A DNA stretch of 64,000 nucleotides from Mycolicibacterium anyangense (GCF_010731855.1 NZ_AP022620.1:3286001-3350000), one strand, 5' to 3'; counted from the stretch's first letter, positions 27,511 through 39,389 are shown. The notes: a model not told the origin generated them from the sequence alone. Translations and numbers: made by a program.

Positions 27511-29616
27511 CTAGGACTGCGGTCCGTAGTGCTGCCGGTCGGCGGTCGCCAGCAGCCAGGAGTACTGGAATGCGGCTTCCTTCCAGCGCTCGTAGCGCCC
27601 GCTGGTACCGCCGTGCCCGGCGGCCATCTGCGTCTTGAGCAAGACCGGATGACTGTCGGTCTTGGTGTGCCGCAGCGCGGCAACCCATTTCGCCGGTTCC
27701 ACGTAGAGCACCCGGGTGTCGTTGAGCGAGGTCATCGCCAAGATCGCCGGATAGTCCTTGGCCTCGACGTTCTCGTACGGCGAGTAGGACTTCATGTAGA
27801 AGTAGACGTCGGAGTTTTCCAACGGATTTCCCCACTCGTCCCACTCGGTCACCGTCAGCGGCAGGGACGGGTCCAGGATGCTGGTCAACGGGTCGACGAA
27901 CGGAACCTGGGCCAGGATGCCGGCGAACAGGTGCGGCGCGAGGTTGGCCACCGCCCCCATCAACAGGCCACCGGCGCTGCCGCCCAGCGCCACCAGGTTC
28001 TGTGGCCGGGTCAGCCCGGTGTCGACGAGGTGTTGTGCGACGGCGATGAAGTCGGTGAAGGTGTTGCGCTTCTCCAGCAGCTTGCCGCGCTCGTACCAGA
28101 GCCGACCCATCTCACCACCACCGCGGACGTGGGCGATCGCGAACACCATTCCGCGGTCCAGCAGCGAGAGCCTGGCCACCGAGAACCGCGGATCCTCGGA
28201 GGACTCATAGGCCCCGTAGCCGTACAGCACTGTGGGCGCCGGGAAGTCGATCCCGTTACGGTACACCAGCGAGATCGGGATGCGGGTGCCATCCTCGGCG
28301 AGCGCCCAGTCCCTGCGCTCGACGTAGTCGTCGCGGCGGTAGCCGCCGAGAACCGGCTGCTCGCGCAGCAGCGTGCGCTCACCGCTGGCCAGGTCCAGGT
28401 CGTAGATCCGCAGCGGGGTGATGAACGACGTGGTGCCGACCCTCAGCTTGGGTGCCGACCAGTTCGGGTTGCCCGCCAGGCCGGCCGACGTCAGCTCCGA
28501 GTCGAACGCGATCTCCTCCGGCGTTCCGTACCCGTCGGATTCAATGGGCCACAACTGGATTCGCGGTAGCGCCTCGCGGCGGTAGCTGACCACCAGGTGA
28601 TCAGCGAACGCGTCGACGCCGTCGAGCCGGACGTCGTCGCGAGCGGCGATCAGGGTGCGCTGCGCCGTCGGGTCGGCCACCGGCGCTTCGACCAGGGTGA
28701 AGTTCACCGCACCGTCGTTGTGCAGGATCAGGAAGCGGTCCTGCCCATCGACGACGGCATGCTCCACCGAGTACTCGACGCCGTCGCGGCGGGCCAGGAC
28801 AGTGGTGAAGGTGGCCGCCGGGTCGGCGGCGTCGGCGAACATCACCTCGGAGGTGATCGAGGAGCCGGCCGCGATGATCACGTACTTGTTGCTGCGGGTG
28901 CGCCCGACGCCGATCCAGAACCGTTCATCGGGCTCGTGGAACACCTGCTCGTCGGGCTGATCGGAGCCAAGGCGGTGCCGCCACACAGTGTCCGGGCGCC
29001 AGGCCTCGTCCACCGTGGTGTAGTAGACGGATTCGTTGTCGGCGGCCCACGTCACTCCCGAGGAGATGCCGGCGATCTCGTCCGGGTACAGCTCGCCGGT
29101 GCGTAAGTCCTTGAACCGCAGCGTGTATCGCTCGTCACCGACCACGTCGACGGAGTAGGCGATCAGATTGCCGTCCAGGCTCACGCTGGCGGCACCGAGC
29201 GCGAAGAACTCGTGGCCGTCGGCCTCGGCATTCTCGTCGAGCAGCACCTGCTCGCCGGGGATGTCGGTGTGCTCGTCGAACACCGGCGGGTTCCAGTCAT
29301 CGGGGTCGGCGACCGGGCAGCGGCAGTGCACGCCGTACTGCTTGCCCTCGAAGCTGCGCCCGTAGTACCACCAGTCGCCCCGACGGGTGGGCACCGACAG
29401 GTCGGTCTCCTTGGTGCGGGACTTGATCTCGTCGAAGATCTTCTGCCGCAGGGGTTCGAGGTAGTCGGTGGCCTGATCGGTGTAGGCGTTCTCGGCTTCC
29501 AGGTGCGCGATCACCTCGGGGTCGGCCTTGTCCCGCAGCCATTCGTAGGGATCGACGAAGACGTCGTCGTGGTGGACGCGGGTGGTGTCGACGCGCTTGG
29601 CGACGGGCGGGTTCAT
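27511..29616 (-). CDS. ptrB: S9A oligopeptidase B (prolyl oligopeptidase family)
   Basis: This 701-residue protein is a single full-length enzyme with an N-terminal beta-propeller (about residues 70-420) and a C-terminal hydrolase. The catalytic serine is in [10 protein letters not shown], the aspartate in TSLNDTRV and the histidine in AGHGGTSGR. Family members cleave short peptides after basic residues. M. tuberculosis carries a split pair, ptrBa and ptrBb, at this place by memory; here one uninterrupted gene is present. The ATG overlaps the purC stop (ATGA), so both are co-transcribed. Confidence 0.93.
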   Translation of the reverse strand: MNPPVAKRVDTTRVHHDDVFVDPYEWLRDKADPEVIAHLEAENAYTDQATDYLEPLRQKIFDEIKSRTKETDLSVPTRRGDWWYYGRSFEGKQYGVHCRCPVADPDDWNPPVFDEHTDIPGEQVLLDENAEADGHEFFALGAASVSLDGNLIAYSVDVVGDERYTLRFKDLRTGELYPDEIAGISSGVTWAADNESVYYTTVDEAWRPDTVWRHRLGSDQPDEQVFHEPDERFWIGVGRTRSNKYVIIAAGSSITSEVMFADAADPAATFTTVLARRDGVEYSVEHAVVDGQDRFLILHNDGAVNFTLVEAPVADPTAQRTLIAARDDVRLDGVDAFADHLVVSYRREALPRIQLWPIESDGYGTPEEIAFDSELTSAGLAGNPNWSAPKLRVGTTSFITPLRIYDLDLASGERTLLREQPVLGGYRRDDYVERRDWALAEDGTRIPISLVYRNGIDFPAPTVLYGYGAYESSEDPRFSVARLSLLDRGMVFAIAHVRGGGEMGRLWYERGKLLEKRNTFTDFIAVAQHLVDTGLTRPQNLVALGGSAGGLLMGAVANLAPHLFAGILAQVPFVDPLTSILDPSLPLTVTEWDEWGNPLENSDVYFYMKSYSPYENVEAKDYPAILAMTSLNDTRVLYVEPAKWVAALRHTKTDSHPVLLKTQMAAGHGGTSGRYERWKEAAFQYSWLLATADRQHYGPQS

Positions 29617-30518
29617 GCGGTGGGTCCGATCCAGTCGGCGAATGACAATCCTGAAATACGTTCGTAGGCTTCGATATAGCGGGCCCGGGTGGCCGCGATG
29701 ATGTCGTCAGGCAATGCAGGCGGCGGCACCGACCCGTAGCGGTCCCAGCCCGATTCGGGACCGGTGAGCCAGTTGCGGACGAACTGCTTGTCGAAGCTGG
29801 GCTGCACCACACCCTGGGTGTAGCTGTCGGCGGGCCAGTATCGCGACGAGTCCGGAGTGAACACCTCGTCGGCGAGCACCACCCGGTCGTCGGCGTCCAC
29901 GCCGAATTCGAACTTGGTGTCGGCGATGATGATGCCCTTGGTCAGGGCGTGGTCGGCGGCCCGGGTGTAGATCTGCAGCGTGCGTTCTTTGAGCTGATTG
30001 GCGCGGACCGCACCGACCAGATCGATGACCTGAGCGAACGAGATGTTCTCGTCATGCTCGCCGAACTCCGCCTTGGAGGCGGGGGTGAACAGCGGGGTCT
30101 CGAACTTGCTGGCCTCGCCAAGGCCGGGCGGCAGCGGGATGCCGCAGACCGAGCCGGTGCGCTGGTAGTCGAGCAGACCCGACCCGGTCAGGTAGCCGCG
30201 GGCCACGCACTCCACCGGCACCATCTCCAGGCGGCGCACCACCAGGGCCCGGCCCAGCACCTCGCCGGGAATGCGCGGGTCATCCGGTGGGCCGGCCAGG
30301 TGGTTGGGAGCCTGAATGTGCTCCGAGAGGTAGTCGAAGAAGAACACGCTCATCGCGGTCAGGATGCGGCCCTTGTCCGGGATGAGGCTGTCCAGGATGT
30401 AGTCGAAGGCCGAGATGCGGTCGCTGGCGACGAACAACAGGTGTTCGTCGTCGATGGAAAAGATCTCGCGGACCTTGCCGCTGGCCAGATGTTGATAGTC
30501 GCTCAGAGCGGGGCGCAT
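29613..30518 (-). CDS. purC: SAICAR synthetase
   Basis: This 301-residue phosphoribosylaminoimidazole-succinocarboxamide synthase has [40 protein letters not shown] and [12 protein letters not shown], the full signature of the enzyme. It joins aspartate to CAIR using ATP. It is first in a two-gene operon with the oligopeptidase. It is divergent from the membrane-protein gene, with 51 bp between. Confidence 0.96.
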   Translation of the reverse strand: MRPALSDYQHLASGKVREIFSIDDEHLLFVASDRISAFDYILDSLIPDKGRILTAMSVFFFDYLSEHIQAPNHLAGPPDDPRIPGEVLGRALVVRRLEMVPVECVARGYLTGSGLLDYQRTGSVCGIPLPPGLGEASKFETPLFTPASKAEFGEHDENISFAQVIDLVGAVRANQLKERTLQIYTRAADHALTKGIIIADTKFEFGVDADDRVVLADEVFTPDSSRYWPADSYTQGVVQPSFDKQFVRNWLTGPESGWDRYGSVPPPALPDDIIAATRARYIEAYERISGLSFADWIGPTA

Positions 30519-30569
30519 CGCGTCAGCCTATCGGCCGCCGAGACGGGGCGACTGTGCTGGGATCGAGCC

Positions 30570-31208
30570 ATGAGATCGCGGTTCCTGCCGTATGCCACCA
30601 CTCCGGGACGACTGCTGGTGCAGGTGGTCAGCGACCTGCTGGTCGCGCTGTGGATCGTCCTCTGGGTCGGCGTAGGCCTGGGCGTGCATTCGGCGATCGC
30701 CACCATCTCCAGCGTGGGACGCCAGGTCAACGACAGCGCCACCGGCCTGTCGGACAACCTGCATTCGGCGGGCGACAGCGTGCACGGCGTGCCGTTGATC
30801 GGGGACACCATGTCCAAGCCGTTGCGAGCCGCCAGCGAGGCCGCGCTCGATCTGGCCGGGGCCGGGCATCAGTTGGACAGCACGGCAGCGTGGCTGGCGG
30901 TGCTGCTGGCGATCGCGGTGGCAGCCCCACCGATCCTGGCGGTGGGCATGCCGTGGCTGTTCCTGCGGATCCGGTTCTTCCGGCGCAAGTGGACGGTGAT
31001 CGCGCTGACCCGCACCCCGGCCGGCGAGCAGCTGCTGGCCCTGCGGGCGTTGGCCAACCGCCCGTTGCGCAAACTCACCGAAATCAGCACCGACCCGGTC
31101 GGCGCGTGGCGCCACGATGACCCGATGGCGATCCGCGGACTGGCCGCCCTCGAACTGCGGTCGGCGGGTGTCGCCCCGCCGCGGTACTGGCGCGGGCCGC
31201 AGGCCTAG
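30570..31208 (+). CDS. Membrane protein with two transmembrane segments
   Basis: This 212-residue protein starts at the ATG at 30570. It has hydrophobic segments at about residues 14-44 and 108-132. The extracytoplasmic part between them is polar with small residues, and the cytoplasmic tail is basic (RIRFFRRKW, ALANRPLRKL). It corresponds to Rv0779c by recalled position. No domain of known function is recognised. The C-terminal PPRYWRGPQ is followed closely by the remnant region. Confidence 0.8.
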   Translation: MRSRFLPYATTPGRLLVQVVSDLLVALWIVLWVGVGLGVHSAIATISSVGRQVNDSATGLSDNLHSAGDSVHGVPLIGDTMSKPLRAASEAALDLAGAGHQLDSTAAWLAVLLAIAVAAPPILAVGMPWLFLRIRFFRRKWTVIALTRTPAGEQLLALRALANRPLRKLTEISTDPVGAWRHDDPMAIRGLAALELRSAGVAPPRYWRGPQA

Positions 31209-31217
31209 CAGCCCTCG

Positions 31218-31287
31218 GTGAGCCGGCCGCACGTGTTCGACGCGCACTTCCACATCATCGACCCGCGCTTCGAACTGGTGCCCAATG
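31218..31287 (+). pseudogene. Amidohydrolase N-terminal remnant
   Basis: From a GTG at 31218 only about 22 codons (SRPHVFDAHFHIIDPRF...) match the start of a metal-dependent amidohydrolase. FDAHFHIID carries the first HxH metal motif. The resemblance stops near VPNDQ, where an SDR fragment begins in another frame. The remaining ~250 codons are absent. It has the same orientation as the next fragment. Confidence 0.65.
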
Positions 31288-31653
31288 ACCAGCTCGGCCC
31301 AGGGACTGGTCGGGCGCGGTGGCGACGGAAGCGCGGCGATGTTCGCGTATGCGGCCGCCAAGCACGGCGTGGTCGGACTGATGCGTTCTGCGGCAAATGC
31401 TTACGCGCAGCACAACATTCGTGTCAACACTGTGCACCCGACCGGGGTGGCGACACCGATGATCATGAACGAGTTCACCGCCAGCAGGATTCGGGAGAAC
31501 CCGAACGGGTCGAGGTTGTCCGCCAATCTGCTTCCGGTGCCGTATGTGGAGTCCGAGGACGTCACCAACGCGGTGATGTGGTTGGTGAGCCCCAAGTCGC
31601 GCCACGTGACCGGTGTGGCCCTGCCGGTCGATGCCGGTCACACCGTGATGTGA
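31285..31653 (+). pseudogene. 3' half of a mycofactocin-type SDR gene
   Basis: The open frame of 122 codons begins in the middle of an SDR (TSSAQGLVGRGGDG). It keeps the catalytic Tyr-x-x-x-Lys segment (FAYAAAKHG) and ends normally with TGVALPVDAGHTVM. NIRVNTVHPTGVATPMI is typical of the mycofactocin-coupled SDR group. The NAD-binding first half with its glycine motif is missing. An ATG lies exactly at the junction, so a truncated product is conceivable, but a dinucleotide-binding enzyme is not. Confidence 0.72.
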
Positions 31654-31927
31654 ATCCGCCTTGCCAGACTCGACGTAGCAAATAGCCACAAAAGTCAATT
31701 CTGGGAGTTGCTGTCATTTGGCTGTGACTGTCGCAATTACCGACGATTCCACGAAACAGCTGGCTATCTCAATTTCTGCGGCTCCTCGGAGCGTTCTCGC
31801 ACATCGCTGATGCGTTTACTCCTGAAAGCTATGAATCCATTGGAGCTACCGCACGGAAAGTGGCTCCATGTGCTTTCATGCACAAGCGGCGCCTGGGGTG
31901 GGCGCTGTGCTGTGGAGGGAGAACACT
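31654..31927 (+). promoter_or_regulatory. AT-richer leader of the PGRS gene
   Basis: These 274 bp contain no convincing gene and are clearly less GC-rich than the surroundings. They end in GGAGGGAG shortly before the GTG at 31928, a good ribosome site. No promoter pair could be assigned with confidence. Confidence 0.5.
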
Positions 31928-34900
31928 GTGACCGTTGCCGCTACCGGCTCAGATGATCGCGCGGCGGGCGGCGGCGGTGCGGCCCGGGTGAGCTCGGCCC
32001 GATATGTGGGTCGGGTGGGAGCGCTGGCGATCGCGCTGGGCGTCGGTGCCGGGATCGCGGCTCTGCCCGCCGTGGCATGGGCCGACGGCGGATCCTCGTC
32101 GAGTTCGTCCGATGCCGGTCCTTCGCGGACCAGCGGGCACACCGGCCGCACCCCAGCCAAGCCGGCCAAACCGTCGTCGTCATCGTCCACCAAGAGCAGC
32201 ACCTCGGGGGCGGCAGCGGCTTCTGGCACCGCCTCCGGTGGCACAAACCGCTCGGTGATTACGGCCACCAGCGCCGCCGACAGACCGCGCTCGACGGGTA
32301 CCACAGCGCGAACGAGTGCACTGAGCACTCCCGTCGCCGCGGCGCCGTCCCCCACGGGATCCGGTACCCGCCCCGGTGAACCCGCCGCCGCGGCCTACCT
32401 GCTGCCCGCCACCGCCTACACCCGGCGTGAAACCGTCAGCGCCTCGGCAGTCGCCTGGCAGCCGGGCAGCATCATCGCGATCTTCATCAGCAACGGCACC
32501 GCCGAGCACCCCGACGCCGGGCTGCTGCTGGGCACCGGATTCAGTTACGACGCCAGCACCTGCACCGGCAACACCGCCTGCAACGGTGGCCGGGCCGGAC
32601 TGTTCGGTGACGGCGGCAACGGTTACAACGGCGGCAATGGCGGCTCGGCCGGCTGGTTCGGCAACGGCGGCGACGGCGGGGCGGGCCTGCCTGGCCAAGC
32701 TGGCGGCACCGGCGGCCAAGGTGGTCTGTTCAGCGGTAAAGGCGGCAGCGGCGGCGCCGGCGGCAACGCCACGACGACCGGTCAGGCCGGCGGTGCAGGA
32801 GGCGACGGCGGCGACGCCGGAGCGTTGTCGCTGTGGGGCGACGGCGGTGCCGGCGGTGCCGGCGGCAAGGGCGACGCCGCGGCCGGTGGCGCCGGTGGAA
32901 CGGGCGGCAGCAGCGCCACAGCGTTGTGGGGCAAGGGCGGCGCCGGCGGGCGTGGCGGGGACGGCACCTCCGGTGCCCGAGGCGGCGACGGCGGTCGCGG
33001 CGGCCTCCTCCTCGGCAACGGCGGTAGTGGCGGAACCGGTGGAGCTGCGCTGAGCACCAATGGAATTGGTGGCCGTGGCGGCGACGCCGGAGACGTCGGT
33101 GCGCTGTCGGTGTGGGGCTATGGCGGACATGGCGGCGACGGCGGGAACGGAGCGCCCGGCGCCACAGGCCAGGACGGAACGAACGCCGGCGATTCCGGCG
33201 GAACAGGCACCGCGGGTGGCGCCGGGGGTGCCGGCGGTGCCGGCGGCGACGGCAGCTGGATCATCGGAGCGGGCGGTGCTGGCGGAGCCGGGGGTACCGG
33301 CGGCAAGGGCGGTACCGGCGGCAAGGGCGTCAAGGGCACCAATGCCACCGTCGCCGGCGAGGACGGGGGCAACGGCGGGGATGGCGGAGCCGGCGGCACC
33401 GGCGGGGCGGGCGGCAACGGCGGGCAGGGCGGATCTGGCCGAACTCTGTTGCTGTTCAATCGATCAGGGCAAACCGGAGCAGGCGGCAAGGGCGGCGACG
33501 GCGGCGCATCCGGCACACCCGGGGACGGCGGCAACGGAGCGGCCGGCAATGCCACTACCCCCACCGGTGGCGATGGCGGCGACGGCGGAGATCCTGGCGC
33601 GCCGGGCCAAGGCGGCGCGGGTGGCACCGGCAGCACTCCCGGCCAGAACGGTGCGACCGCCGCGGCCCTCACCTCCGGGGGTAATGGCGGAACCGGCGGT
33701 GCGGGCTACAACGCGGCCGTCGATACCACCGCGGCCGCGGGAACCAACGGCGGCAACGGCGGTAAGGGCGGCAACGGCGGCGCGGTCGGTAACGGCGGGG
33801 CCGGCGGGGCAGGCGGCGACGGCAAAGCGGGCGACTCCAGCACGCCCGGCGGCACGGGTGGTGCCGGCGGCTCCGGTGGTGACAGCGGGACCGTGGCAGG
33901 CAATGGCGGAGCGGGCGGCGCGGGTGGCAACGGCGGTAACGGGGCCACCGGCGCTGCCGGCGCCAACGGCGGCACGACGGCTGCGCCCCTCGTCGTCATC
34001 GGATCTCCCATCTCCGTCGGCCAATACCCGTTCTGGGTTGCGTTCAGCCCCGACGGCACCCACGCCTACGTCACCAACAGCGGCACCGGGACGGTGTCGA
34101 TCATCGACACCGCCACCAACAGCGTCAGCGGTAGTTTCACCGGCGGAGACAACCCAAATACCGTCGTACTCAACAGCGATGGCACCCGCGCCTACATCAC
34201 GAACAACAACAGCACCGGAACGGTGACGGTGGTCAACACCGGCACTGGCGCAACGATCGGCACCGTCCCCGTTGGATCCAACCCGCTGGGGATGGCACTC
34301 AGCCCCGACGGCAGCAGCGTCTACGTCGCACGCCTCATCGGCGGCGGGCTTTCGGTGATCAGCACCGCCAGCAATACGATCACCGACACGATCCCGGTCA
34401 GCTACCCCGGCTTTGTGGGGCTCAGCCCGGACGGCGGCACTGCGTACATCACCAACCCCCTCAACGACACGGTGTCGGTGCTCGACATCGCCACGAAGAC
34501 CGTCACCGCCACCATCGGTGTCGGCGAGAACCCGATCGTTCTGGCAGTCAACTCCCAAGGCACCCGCGCCTACGTCGGCAACGCGCGCGCCAACACGGTG
34601 TCGGTGATCGACCTCGCAACTGAGGAAGTCGTCGCCACCATCCCCGTCGGCAATACTCCATACGGGGTGGCGGTCAGCCCTGACGGCACCCGCGCCTACG
34701 TGGCAAACCGGTCCAGCAATTCGGTCTCGGTGATCGACACTGCCACCAACACCGTCATCGACACCGTGGCCGTGGGCCAATCTCCGAACGGAGTGACAGT
34801 CAGCCCCGGTGGCAACCTGGTCTACGTCACCAACCTCGATGACAACTCGGTGACGGTGCTCGGCGCTTCTCAGAACGCCACCGACGGCGCATCCGGCACC

Positions 34901-37900
34901 GCGGGCGGGTCCGGTGGCGCTGGTGGAACGGGCGGGAAAGCATTGTCGGCCAACGGAACCGGTGGCCATGGTGGTTCTGGTGGCATCGGAGGCAGCGGCG
35001 GCACCGGCGGGGTCGGCGGAAACGGAGCAGACGCCACCGCGCTACTAGCCGCCGGAACCGGCGGACAGGGTGGCATCGGAGGCACCGGCGGTACGGGCGG
35101 CGCCGGCGGCGCAGGCGGGGCGGCCACCAATGGCGGAACCCAAGGCGCCGCAGGGGCGGGCGGAAGTGGCGGTAACGCCGGACAAGGCGGCAACGGCGGA
35201 AACGGTGGCAACGGCAGCGCCGCATACCCAACCGGCGGAGACGGCGGAAACGGCGGCGCACCAGGCACATTCGGCGCCGGCGGGCTCAACGGCGACGGTA
35301 ACGGCTCAGCAGCGAACGGCAACCCCGCCACCTCAGGCGGCAACGGAGGCAACGGAGGCAACGGCTACGACGCCGCCACCGACGTCACCGCACTGGCCGG
35401 AACCAACGGCGGCAACGGCGGAAACGGCGGCAACGGCGGCGCGGTCGGCAACGGCGGCCAAGGCGGAGCCGGCGGTGGCGGTAAAGCCGGTGACGCGACC
35501 CACGCAGGCGGCAACGGCGGTACCGGCGGCATCGGCGGCGACAGCGGCGCGACGGCCGGCAATGGCGGAGCGGGAGGTGCGGGCGGCGCCGGTGCGCCTG
35601 GCGCCGACGGCCTCTCGACAGCGTTGCCGCTGAGCCAGGTCGCGGCCGCCATCCCGGTCGGCAACTCGCCGTTGGGAGTCGCGGTCAGCCCTGACGGCGC
35701 CCGGATCTATGCCGTGAACGAGGGCGGCAATTCGGTGTCGGTGATCGACGCGGCCACCAACACCGTCGCCGCCACCATCGCCGTCGGCAGCACCCCCTTC
35801 GACGTGGCGGTCAGCCCGGACGGCACCCGCGCCTACGTTACGAACGCCGGCGGTGGCACGGTTTCGGTGATCGATACCAGCACCAATACCGTTGTGGGCA
35901 GCCCGATATCTGTCGGGCCCGACTCCGGCCCGGTGGCCATTGCGGTGACGCCCGATGGAACACGTGCCTACGTCGCGAACCAGTACAACAGCACAGTGTC
36001 GGTGATCGATCTCGAGACCCTTGCCGTCACCGCTATCTCCATCCCGAACGGTAGCGGCGCCAACAGCATTGCCGTGACGCCCGATGGAACCCGCGTGTAC
36101 GTCACCAACAGCGGAAGTGGCACCGTCTCGGTGATCAGCACGGCGACCAATTCGGTCATCGGCGATCCCATCACCGTCGGCACCAACCCGACCGGAGTGG
36201 CCATCAGCCCCGACGGCACCCGCGTCTACATCACCAACAACTACGACAGGGTCTCGGTGATCGATACCGCCACCAACACAGTCGTCGGCACTCCCATCAC
36301 CGTCGGTGACAATCCAGCAGGCTTGGCGGTAAGCCCTGATGGGAAGACCGTCTATGTCGCCAATCGCAATAGCCGGTCAGTGTCGGTGATCGACACCGCG
36401 ACCAATACCGTGCAGGAGATTCCCATCGGATCGTCCGCCACGCCGTGGGACGTGGCGATCAGCCCCAACGGCACCCGCGGCTACGTCACCAATTCCTTTG
36501 GCACGAACGCGGTGGTGGTGCTGACCCCACCCCAGAACGGGGTCAACGGTGCCAATGGCACCGCGGGCGGAAGCGGCGGCAACGGCGGAAGCGGCGGAAA
36601 GGCGCTGTCCACCAACGGCACTGGTGGCGGCGGTGGTACCGGCGGATCCGGCGGTAACGGCAGCTCGGGCGGGGCGGGTGGCAATGGCGAGGATGCCACC
36701 GCGTACGCGGCCGCCGGCACCGGGGGCGCAGGCGGCAGCGGAGCCAACGGCGGCAACGGCGGCTCGGGCGGAGCCGGAGGCTCGGCCAGTACCGTCGTTC
36801 TCGCAGGCGTTGCGGGCCAAGGCGGAAATGGTGGTAACGCCGGACAAGGCGGCAACGGCGGAAACGGTGGTGACGGCAGCGCCGCATACCCCACCGGCGG
36901 AAACGGCGGAAACGGCGGCGCACCAGGAACATTCGGCGCCGGCGGGCTCAACGGCGACGGCAACGGCTCAGCGGCGAACGGCAACCCCGCCACCTCAGGA
37001 GGCAACGGCGGTAACGGCGGCAACGGATACGACGCGGCCGCCGACGTCACCGTACTGGCCGGAACCAACGGCGGCAACGGCGGAAACGGCGGCAACGGCG
37101 GAGCAGTCGGCAACGGCGGGTCGGGCGGCGTCGGCGGCAACGGTGCGGCCGGAAGCTATGGCACCAGCCAGAACCCGACCGGCGGCGACGGTGGCAGTGG
37201 CGGCAGAGGAGGCGACGGCGGCAAAGGTGGCGCTCTTTCCGGCAATGGCGGAGACGGCGGCCAAGGTGGCTCCGGCGGCAACGGCGGCAGCGGCGGTCAA
37301 GGTGCGCCCGGGGCTGATTTCGATCTGTCTACGTCAAACCTCAACGGCGGCAAGGGAAGCACCGGGGGTTCGGGCGGAAATGCGGGTGCGGGCGGAGCTG
37401 GTGGAAACGGTGGCGTCGGCGGTGGCAACGGTGGACTTCAGGGCCTTGGCGCTAACGGTGGCTCGGCAGGTGTTGCCGGCGTTGGCGGCCAAGGCGGACA
37501 GGGCGGTACGGGCTACAGCCCATCTGACCCGTTGACAATCTTCTTCTTCGGCATCAATGGCGGCAGCGGTGGCGCCGGCGGCACTGGCGGCACAGGCGGT
37601 TCCGGCGCTGCCGGTGGCCAAGGCGGCGCGGGTCGGGTCAACGGCGTCACGGGAACCGACAGCAACGGGGGCGCCGGCGGAAAGGGTGGTACCGGCGGCA
37701 CTGGCGGCAACGGCGGCACCGGTACAAGCGGCACCGATAGCACCGCCGCCGGCACCGGTGGAGGAGCCGGAGGCCAAGGTGGACTAGGCGGCAACGCAGG
37801 CGCCGGTGGCACCGGCGGAGTCGGCGGTAGCGGAGGCGGCACCACCGGCTTGCAAGGCGTGGGCGGTCAGGGCGGTTCCGGCGGATCGGCAGGCACGGGC

Positions 37901-39373
37901 GGCCAAGGCGGTGCCGGCGGCACCGGCTATAGCGGCGGAGTCGGGGAGGACGCCACGGCAGGCGGAACCGGCGGAACCGGCGGAACGGGTGGTTCCGGCG
38001 GCGCCGGCGGCCAAGGCGGCGCGGGTCGCAGCAGCGGCGCCGCAGGCACTGACAGCAACGGCGGCACCGGCGGCATCGGCGGCACTGGCGGGGCGGGCGG
38101 AACCGGCGGCACCGGGACCCGCGGCACCGACAGCTCGTCTTCCGGCGTCGCCGGAACCAGTGGGGGCACGGGCGGCAGCGGCGGTGCTGGCGGAACCGGC
38201 GGCACCGGCGGCACCGGTGGTAGCGGTGGCGGCACCACCGGATTGCAAGGAGTCGGTGGTCAGGGCGGCTCGGGCGGCTCTGCCGGTTCCGGCGGCCAAG
38301 GCGGAGCTGGCGGCAGCGGCTACAACGCGCCCGACGGAAGCGGCAACGCGGGAACCAACGGCGGAACGGGCGGAACCGGCGGAACCGGCGGTGCCGGGGG
38401 CACCGGCGGCACGGGCGGAACCGGTCGTACCGCGGGTTCCGCAGGTAGCAATAGCAACGGTGGCGCCGGCGGTACCGGCGGCACCGGCGGCACCGGTGGC
38501 GGTGGATCCGCTCTCATCGCTGACGCCGGTTTCATCGTATTTTCACCGCCAGGCGGCTCGGGCGGTCGAGGTGGCGCCGGCGGCAGCGGTGGTGCGGCGT
38601 CAGGCACGGCCGTCAACGGCTCCGGTGGCAACGGCGGAACTGGCGGGAACGGCGGATCCGGCGGAGACTACATCGCCTTCCAGACCGCGACCTTCGGCTT
38701 TGACTTCGCCGACGGGGGCGGTGGTGGTGGCGGTGGTGCGGGCGGCGTCGGTGGCAACGCCGGAAACGGTTCTGGCGCAACCGGTAGCGGTGGCACCGGT
38801 GGAACCGGCGGTGCAGGAGGTCACGGCGGCTCCGCGAATTACGGCACGGGCACCACCATCGACAACTTCACCTACCTGACCGCCGCCGGCGGCGGAACTG
38901 GCGGGTCAGGTGGCGCGGGCGCCACGGCATCGGGGGCTACCGGCGGTAAAGCCGGCGGCGGCGGTGGCGGCGGCAGCGGCGGTGGCGCAGGCATCGTTGA
39001 GAGTCAACTCGGCTCCAGTGGCGGCGACGGCGGCGGCGGTGGTGGTGCCGCATCCAGCTCTGGTGTCGCCGGGAACGGCGGTGCGGGCGGGGATGCCGTC
39101 TCATTCACCAACGGCTCACCGTCAGCGGCGTGGAATGGAGGTGCGGGCGGCATCGGCGGGGCGGGCACCGGCGGTGGCGGCGGAGCCGGCGCCGACGGAA
39201 TTGACACACCGCGCACAGATGGGGCGGCTGGCGGAGGCGGCGCCAGCGGCGGTCACGGCGGTAGCAACGATGGCTTCCCCGCAGGCGGCAACGGAGGCGC
39301 CGTCGGCGGCAATGGCGGCCAAGGCGGCAATCCCGGATCTCTCATCGGAGGTACATCGGGGCAGTCAGCCTGA
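31928..39373 (+). CDS. Giant secreted PGRS protein with two YVTN beta-propellers
   Basis: The product has 2481 residues. The GTG start at 31928 is chosen because GGAGGGAG precedes it and a signal-like segment follows ([18 protein letters not shown], cleavage near AWADG). Residues about 55-150 are Ser/Thr/Lys/Pro-rich. [11 protein letters not shown] leads into glycine-rich PGRS repeats (GGNGG, GGAGG, GGTGG). PGRS blocks lie at about 190-680, 985-1230 and 1540-2481. Between them are two propellers of seven blades each (about 685-980 and 1232-1537), built on [12 protein letters not shown]...[11 protein letters not shown]. No PE domain, LPXTG or C-terminal membrane anchor is seen. A surface or matrix role is inference. 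Propeller domains of this kind often bind proteins or act as lactonases. Confidence 0.88.
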   Translation: MTVAATGSDDRAAGGGGAARVSSARYVGRVGALAIALGVGAGIAALPAVAWADGGSSSSSSDAGPSRTSGHTGRTPAKPAKPSSSSSTKSSTSGAAAASGTASGGTNRSVITATSAADRPRSTGTTARTSALSTPVAAAPSPTGSGTRPGEPAAAAYLLPATAYTRRETVSASAVAWQPGSIIAIFISNGTAEHPDAGLLLGTGFSYDASTCTGNTACNGGRAGLFGDGGNGYNGGNGGSAGWFGNGGDGGAGLPGQAGGTGGQGGLFSGKGGSGGAGGNATTTGQAGGAGGDGGDAGALSLWGDGGAGGAGGKGDAAAGGAGGTGGSSATALWGKGGAGGRGGDGTSGARGGDGGRGGLLLGNGGSGGTGGAALSTNGIGGRGGDAGDVGALSVWGYGGHGGDGGNGAPGATGQDGTNAGDSGGTGTAGGAGGAGGAGGDGSWIIGAGGAGGAGGTGGKGGTGGKGVKGTNATVAGEDGGNGGDGGAGGTGGAGGNGGQGGSGRTLLLFNRSGQTGAGGKGGDGGASGTPGDGGNGAAGNATTPTGGDGGDGGDPGAPGQGGAGGTGSTPGQNGATAAALTSGGNGGTGGAGYNAAVDTTAAAGTNGGNGGKGGNGGAVGNGGAGGAGGDGKAGDSSTPGGTGGAGGSGGDSGTVAGNGGAGGAGGNGGNGATGAAGANGGTTAAPLVVIGSPISVGQYPFWVAFSPDGTHAYVTNSGTGTVSIIDTATNSVSGSFTGGDNPNTVVLNSDGTRAYITNNNSTGTVTVVNTGTGATIGTVPVGSNPLGMALSPDGSSVYVARLIGGGLSVISTASNTITDTIPVSYPGFVGLSPDGGTAYITNPLNDTVSVLDIATKTVTATIGVGENPIVLAVNSQGTRAYVGNARANTVSVIDLATEEVVATIPVGNTPYGVAVSPDGTRAYVANRSSNSVSVIDTATNTVIDTVAVGQSPNGVTVSPGGNLVYVTNLDDNSVTVLGASQNATDGASGTAGGSGGAGGTGGKALSANGTGGHGGSGGIGGSGGTGGVGGNGADATALLAAGTGGQGGIGGTGGTGGAGGAGGAATNGGTQGAAGAGGSGGNAGQGGNGGNGGNGSAAYPTGGDGGNGGAPGTFGAGGLNGDGNGSAANGNPATSGGNGGNGGNGYDAATDVTALAGTNGGNGGNGGNGGAVGNGGQGGAGGGGKAGDATHAGGNGGTGGIGGDSGATAGNGGAGGAGGAGAPGADGLSTALPLSQVAAAIPVGNSPLGVAVSPDGARIYAVNEGGNSVSVIDAATNTVAATIAVGSTPFDVAVSPDGTRAYVTNAGGGTVSVIDTSTNTVVGSPISVGPDSGPVAIAVTPDGTRAYVANQYNSTVSVIDLETLAVTAISIPNGSGANSIAVTPDGTRVYVTNSGSGTVSVISTATNSVIGDPITVGTNPTGVAISPDGTRVYITNNYDRVSVIDTATNTVVGTPITVGDNPAGLAVSPDGKTVYVANRNSRSVSVIDTATNTVQEIPIGSSATPWDVAISPNGTRGYVTNSFGTNAVVVLTPPQNGVNGANGTAGGSGGNGGSGGKALSTNGTGGGGGTGGSGGNGSSGGAGGNGEDATAYAAAGTGGAGGSGANGGNGGSGGAGGSASTVVLAGVAGQGGNGGNAGQGGNGGNGGDGSAAYPTGGNGGNGGAPGTFGAGGLNGDGNGSAANGNPATSGGNGGNGGNGYDAAADVTVLAGTNGGNGGNGGNGGAVGNGGSGGVGGNGAAGSYGTSQNPTGGDGGSGGRGGDGGKGGALSGNGGDGGQGGSGGNGGSGGQGAPGADFDLSTSNLNGGKGSTGGSGGNAGAGGAGGNGGVGGGNGGLQGLGANGGSAGVAGVGGQGGQGGTGYSPSDPLTIFFFGINGGSGGAGGTGGTGGSGAAGGQGGAGRVNGVTGTDSNGGAGGKGGTGGTGGNGGTGTSGTDSTAAGTGGGAGGQGGLGGNAGAGGTGGVGGSGGGTTGLQGVGGQGGSGGSAGTGGQGGAGGTGYSGGVGEDATAGGTGGTGGTGGSGGAGGQGGAGRSSGAAGTDSNGGTGGIGGTGGAGGTGGTGTRGTDSSSSGVAGTSGGTGGSGGAGGTGGTGGTGGSGGGTTGLQGVGGQGGSGGSAGSGGQGGAGGSGYNAPDGSGNAGTNGGTGGTGGTGGAGGTGGTGGTGRTAGSAGSNSNGGAGGTGGTGGTGGGGSALIADAGFIVFSPPGGSGGRGGAGGSGGAASGTAVNGSGGNGGTGGNGGSGGDYIAFQTATFGFDFADGGGGGGGGAGGVGGNAGNGSGATGSGGTGGTGGAGGHGGSANYGTGTTIDNFTYLTAAGGGTGGSGGAGATASGATGGKAGGGGGGGSGGGAGIVESQLGSSGGDGGGGGGAASSSGVAGNGGAGGDAVSFTNGSPSAAWNGGAGGIGGAGTGGGGGAGADGIDTPRTDGAAGGGGASGGHGGSNDGFPAGGNGGAVGGNGGQGGNPGSLIGGTSGQSA
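35171..35458 (+). repeat. PGRS direct repeat, copy A
   Basis: This 288-bp segment precedes the second propeller and recurs at 36833-37120 with a constant offset of 1662 bp (554 codons). By eye the two copies are about 94% identical with no net indel. Both encode the GSAAYPTGG...[15 protein letters not shown] stretch. Confidence 0.85.
36833..37120 (+). repeat. PGRS direct repeat, copy B
   Basis: This is the second copy of the 288-bp repeat, following the second propeller. A more diverged third version lies before the first propeller around 33530-33800. The spacing shows that a PGRS-plus-propeller module of about 1.66 kb was duplicated in tandem. Confidence 0.85.
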
Positions 39374-39389
39374 CCTTGACGACCCGCGG

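Noticed and set aside
29949..30569. Upstream extension of the membrane-protein frame
   Set aside because: It is antisense to purC; the ATG at 30570 begins the hydrophobic segment expected at the N-terminus.
32600..33990. Possible CRISPR or tandem DNA array
   Set aside because: The short repeats are Gly-Gly-X codons in one long frame without unique spacers of constant length.
33464..34969. 501-codon minus-strand frame within the PGRS gene
   Set aside because: Ala/Val/Gly-rich antisense of PGRS and propeller codons; such frames appear on all strands of GGC/GCC repeats.
38300..39373. Separate gene for the PGRS tail
   Set aside because: The frame is continuous from 31928, and no ribosome site or start break is seen.
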